From an uncultured bacterium (GTDB lineage: Bacteria > Bacillota > Clostridia > Oscillospirales > Acutalibacteraceae): a stretch of 6,418 nucleotides of DNA. The translations under genes were made by a program, and so were the position numbers. Each line of letters starts with the position of its first letter. Within the stretch, counting starts at the first letter, position 1. The DNA is taken from positions 1 to 6,418 of the forward strand of contig CAMFFI010000066.1 in assembly GCA_945949625.1 (NCBI GenBank). Reading direction: 5' to 3'. The notes under the pieces were generated by a model. It was not told the origin of the DNA, made no database searches, and saw only the letters and a list, made by a program, of their open reading frames with translations. Shown here piece by piece: positions 4,721 to 6,418 of the stretch.

Positions 4721-6028
4721 TTATTTAAGCTTTGTGCCGCAGTTGTTGCAGAACATATCGCTTCTGAAAACAGGAGAACCGCAGTTAGGACATATGCCCT
4801 CGTTAAAAGCAGATTCCTCTGTTACGTTTACAGGCTGAGAATTTTCCTCAATGGGGTTTACTTCGGGAGCGGCAGGCTGTTCGTATGGATTATTCTGAAC
4901 AGGCTGTTGATAAGGATTTTGCTCAACAGTCTGCTGATACTGATTATAAGAATTATCCGGAATCGGAGACTGCGGTTCCTGAGGATTAATCTGCTGTGGA
5001 TTTGCATATGGATTTTCGTATGCAGAATTGTTATATGGGTTGTTGTTTACAGGCGTATTGTAATTCTGCTGAGGATATTGTGCAAAAGCATTTGGATTTG
5101 TAGCAACAGGGTTGCTGTACGGAACATTTGCATTAACAATAGGATTTGTTCCGTTTAAAACGCTTTTAATGTAATTTGCGTAGCTGATTGCAATAATACC
5201 CTGCATTAAATAAATTACAAAGCTTAATGTAAGCGATAACGAAGCAGAAAGAATATTGCCGCTCAGATATGCAGTGGAATAAGAGCTTAATGATACGAAG
5301 TAAAACATCAAAGCAAAGAAAGCAAAGATGATTGAGAAAACGGCAAATATAATGTTTAAAACACCGTAAGCCATAGCGCCGTTCTTCTTAAGATAAATGG
5401 AGTTCAGGCTTTTTCTTACTGAAGATAAGAATATTACATTTGTAATTGTATAGAACAGCAGGAAGAACAAAGCAATAGCAAGAAAAATCAATACGAAGAT
5501 TATTGCAGCAACGCCAATAGCAACTGAGGAGCTGTAATATCCGTAGGTATCATAAGAATTATATGTGTTCTGACCTACAGCTAAAGCAATAAGTAAAATT
5601 ACCATTACACATAAGCAAATAGCAGCGGCAATGCAGGAAACAACAAGGCTGATAATTGCGAAAACCCACAATACTGTTACAGGCGCCGATGGCGACTTTG
5701 CAGGATTGCTGTTTTTTGAATTAACATAAACCATTATCCAGCACACAATTGTGATAACGGAAAAAATCAAGCCGATAACAGAGGCCGGAACAGTAAGGTC
5801 ATAAGTTGTTTTGATTCCGCCGTTGTTAATATAGGCATTGAAGTAGGATAAGCTGTTAGCGTTGTTTGACGCAGTAAGTACAACCGAAAGAAAGCTTATC
5901 AAAGATACAACAGCAGACACAATTGCATAAGCAAGAATTATGGGCTTTCTGAAAAAGTTCTTAAGAATGTCAATGTTTTGCTGATAAGGACTTACAATGA
6001 CATTCTGATTGGGTGAATAGTCGTTCAT
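4721..6028 (-). CDS. Multi-pass membrane protein with Asn/Pro/Gln-rich tail and C-terminal zinc ribbon
   Basis: 435 residues, function unknown. The frame is open to an ATG at 6085, but the ATG at 6028 has AAGGAG 7 bases upstream and is preferred. After a short polar N-terminus come hydrophobic segments at about 29-52, 80-102, 117-151, 167-201, 220-247 and 259-286; the third and fourth are about 35 residues long and may each be two helices, so six to eight passes. Residues about 294-410 are a low-complexity linker rich in Asn, Pro, Gln and Tyr with NPY recurring (NNPYNN, ENPYAN, QNPYQQ, NNPYEQ). The tail ends in CPNCG...CNNCG, with Cys413, 416, 427 and 430, a four-cysteine zinc ribbon. Such ribbons are common on Firmicutes membrane proteins of unknown role and should sit in the cytoplasm. 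No transporter or enzyme signature is visible. It probably has its own promoter and is divergent from the presumed rRNA operon. Confidence 0.88.
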   Translation of the reverse strand: MNDYSPNQNVIVSPYQQNIDILKNFFRKPIILAYAIVSAVVSLISFLSVVLTASNNANSLSYFNAYINNGGIKTTYDLTVPASVIGLIFSVITIVCWIMVYVNSKNSNPAKSPSAPVTVLWVFAIISLVVSCIAAAICLCVMVILLIALAVGQNTYNSYDTYGYYSSSVAIGVAAIIFVLIFLAIALFFLLFYTITNVIFLSSVRKSLNSIYLKKNGAMAYGVLNIIFAVFSIIFAFFALMFYFVSLSSYSTAYLSGNILSASLSLTLSFVIYLMQGIIAISYANYIKSVLNGTNPIVNANVPYSNPVATNPNAFAQYPQQNYNTPVNNNPYNNSAYENPYANPQQINPQEPQSPIPDNSYNQYQQTVEQNPYQQPVQNNPYEQPAAPEVNPIEENSQPVNVTEESAFNEGICPNCGSPVFRSDMFCNNCGTKLK

Positions 6029-6035
6029 AAAAACT

Positions 6036-6041
6036 CTCCTT
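6036..6041 (-). promoter_or_regulatory. Ribosome binding site that fixes the start of the membrane protein gene
   Basis: On the - strand this reads AAGGAG, 7 bases before the ATG at 6028. The upstream in-frame ATGs at 6085 and 6067 lack a comparable site and would add 13-19 residues not resembling the rest of the protein. Confidence 0.85.
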
Positions 6042-6045
6042 ATAT

Positions 6046-6061
6046 AATATTGCGAAATATT
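6046..6061 (-). promoter_or_regulatory. Short inverted repeat in the leader of the membrane protein gene
   Basis: AATATT, four bases, AATATT: a 6-bp inverted (and direct) repeat ending five bases before the ribosome site on the - strand. As RNA it would form a small A-U hairpin with a UCGC loop. A third AATATT lies at 6076-6081. It could be an operator or leader hairpin, or simply AT-rich sequence. Confidence 0.3.
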
Positions 6062-6091
6062 ACTCATAATAGAATAATATTCCATATACCT

Positions 6092-6120
6092 ATTTTATAT
6101 GAAAACGCAGAATAAAGCAA
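6092..6120 (-). promoter_or_regulatory. Possible promoter of the membrane protein gene
   Basis: On the - strand TTGCTT (6120-6115) and TAAAAT (6097-6092) are spaced by 17 bases. The -10 matches five of six consensus positions and the -35 only the TTG. The distance to the ATG, about 60 bases, is reasonable. Other AT-rich -10 candidates exist nearby. Confidence 0.35.
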
Positions 6121-6218
6121 TAGAATATTGAAAAAGCGGTCAATTTTTGGCTAACCGTATATATAATGTACCATATCTTGTGCCATTTTGACGAAAAAAA
6201 GCAAATATAACACAAATG

Positions 6219-6247
6219 AAAAATTTTTTAAAATTTTTTTAAAAAAA
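6219..6247 (+). promoter_or_regulatory. A/T-tract UP-like element upstream of the strong promoter
   Basis: Alternating runs of A and T (A5, T6, A4, T7, A7) lie directly upstream of the -35 at 6251. Such tracts bind the RNA polymerase alpha C-terminal domain and are characteristic of rRNA and other very strong promoters. The assignment rests on composition and position only. Confidence 0.6.
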
Positions 6248-6250
6248 CCC

Positions 6251-6279
6251 TTGACTTTTGCTTGTGTAAGCAATATAAT
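6251..6279 (+). promoter_or_regulatory. Strong sigma-A promoter, probably of a ribosomal RNA operon
   Basis: TTGACT (6251-6256) and TATAAT (6274-6279) are spaced by 17 bases, directly after the A/T-tract element. Transcription should start near 6285-6287 and run out of the window to the right. A further TATAAT at 6162-6167 has no acceptable -35, so I do not call a tandem promoter. Confidence 0.8.
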
Positions 6280-6285
6280 AATAAA

Positions 6286-6418
6286 CGTTCCGCGTGTGAG
6301 GAAATCAAAAAAACAGTGTGAAAACTGACAATAATGTTTATCCTTACTTGTTTAAAGTGAACAAAAATTAGGACCTTGAAAATTAAACAACGAAGAAAGA
6401 AACCCGTAATGACTTTGA
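6286..6418 (+). other. Probable rRNA operon leader (5' part, runs off the window)
   Basis: At least 130 transcribed bases with no ribosome site or reading frame. Near the end, ACCTTGAAAATTAAACAACG (6373-6392) resembles the 'CTTTGAAAACTGAACA' sequence found in the leaders and 16S-23S spacers of Firmicutes rRNA operons, near the boxA antitermination element. Short possible stems (CAGT with ACTG near 6315-6330; GTTTA with TGAAC near 6335-6361) are weak. No 16S sequence is inside the window. A tRNA or other stable RNA transcript is the main alternative. Confidence 0.55.

Noticed and set aside
4907..5158. 83-codon Arg/Ile-rich frame on +
   Set aside because: It is the antisense shadow of the Asn/Pro/Gln-rich linker of the membrane protein; composition and lack of a ribosome site argue against it.
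6139..6167. Second rRNA promoter using TATAAT at 6162-6167
   Set aside because: At 16-18 base spacing the upstream hexamers (for example GTCAAT) are poor -35 elements; the TATAAT alone is not enough.
6188..6211. TTGACG ... TATAAC as a promoter
   Set aside because: The spacing is only 12 bases, too short for sigma-A recognition.
6408..6418. AATGACTTTGA at the right edge also occurs at 231-241, suggesting a terminal overlap or circular join
   Set aside because: Only 11 bases match, one copy is inside the conserved ValRS motif NDFE, and the flanking sequences differ. It is most likely chance.

Overview
The window looks like a piece of chromosome from a low-GC Gram-positive anaerobe, most likely a member of the Clostridia (Ruminococcus/Oscillospirales-like). 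Reasons: strong AAGGAG/GGAGG ribosome sites, AT-rich spacers with near-consensus sigma-A promoters, a YabE-type 3D-domain cell-wall protein, a short 'KK...FAGC' lipoprotein and a multi-pass membrane protein with a zinc ribbon. The genus is an inference; no marker gene in the window settles it.

Layout, left to right. (1) 1-2009 (+): the C-terminal three quarters of valyl-tRNA synthetase (valS), cut by the window edge and closed by a strong hairpin terminator at 2046-2074. (2) 2075-2648: a long gene-free stretch. It holds two diverged copies of an intergenic repeat (2077-2209 and 2223-2307), four tandem 11-bp units resembling an OmpR-family (WalR-like) binding array (2391-2434), a weak upstream -10, then a full-consensus promoter (2557-2585) and a leader hairpin. 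(3) 2649-3830 (+): a membrane-anchored, secreted DUF348-DUF348-G5-3D protein of the YabE/Rpf-like group, probably acting on peptidoglycan, with its own terminator. (4) 4018-4581 (+): a small lipoprotein of unknown function with its own promoter and terminator. (5) 4721-6028 (-): a convergent gene for a multi-pass membrane protein with an Asn/Pro/Gln/Tyr-rich tail and a C-terminal four-cysteine zinc ribbon. It shares a bidirectional terminator (4652-4686) with the lipoprotein gene. (6) 6029-6418: a divergent intergenic region. On the + strand an A/T-tract UP-like element and a strong promoter (6251-6279) lead into what looks like the leader of a ribosomal RNA operon; the 16S gene itself would lie beyond the right edge.

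The genes do not form one operon: each has its own promoter and/or terminator, and no common pathway is visible. Three products are surface-directed (3D protein, lipoprotein, membrane zinc-ribbon protein), but that is not enough to call a system. I see no mobile-element genes, CRISPR array, tRNA or defence system. The most interesting non-coding signals are the 11-bp array upstream of the cell-wall gene, the paired intergenic repeats (one carrying an extra hairpin segment flanked by CTGCT), and a hairpin type with a GCAAG loop found at two loci in opposite orientation.
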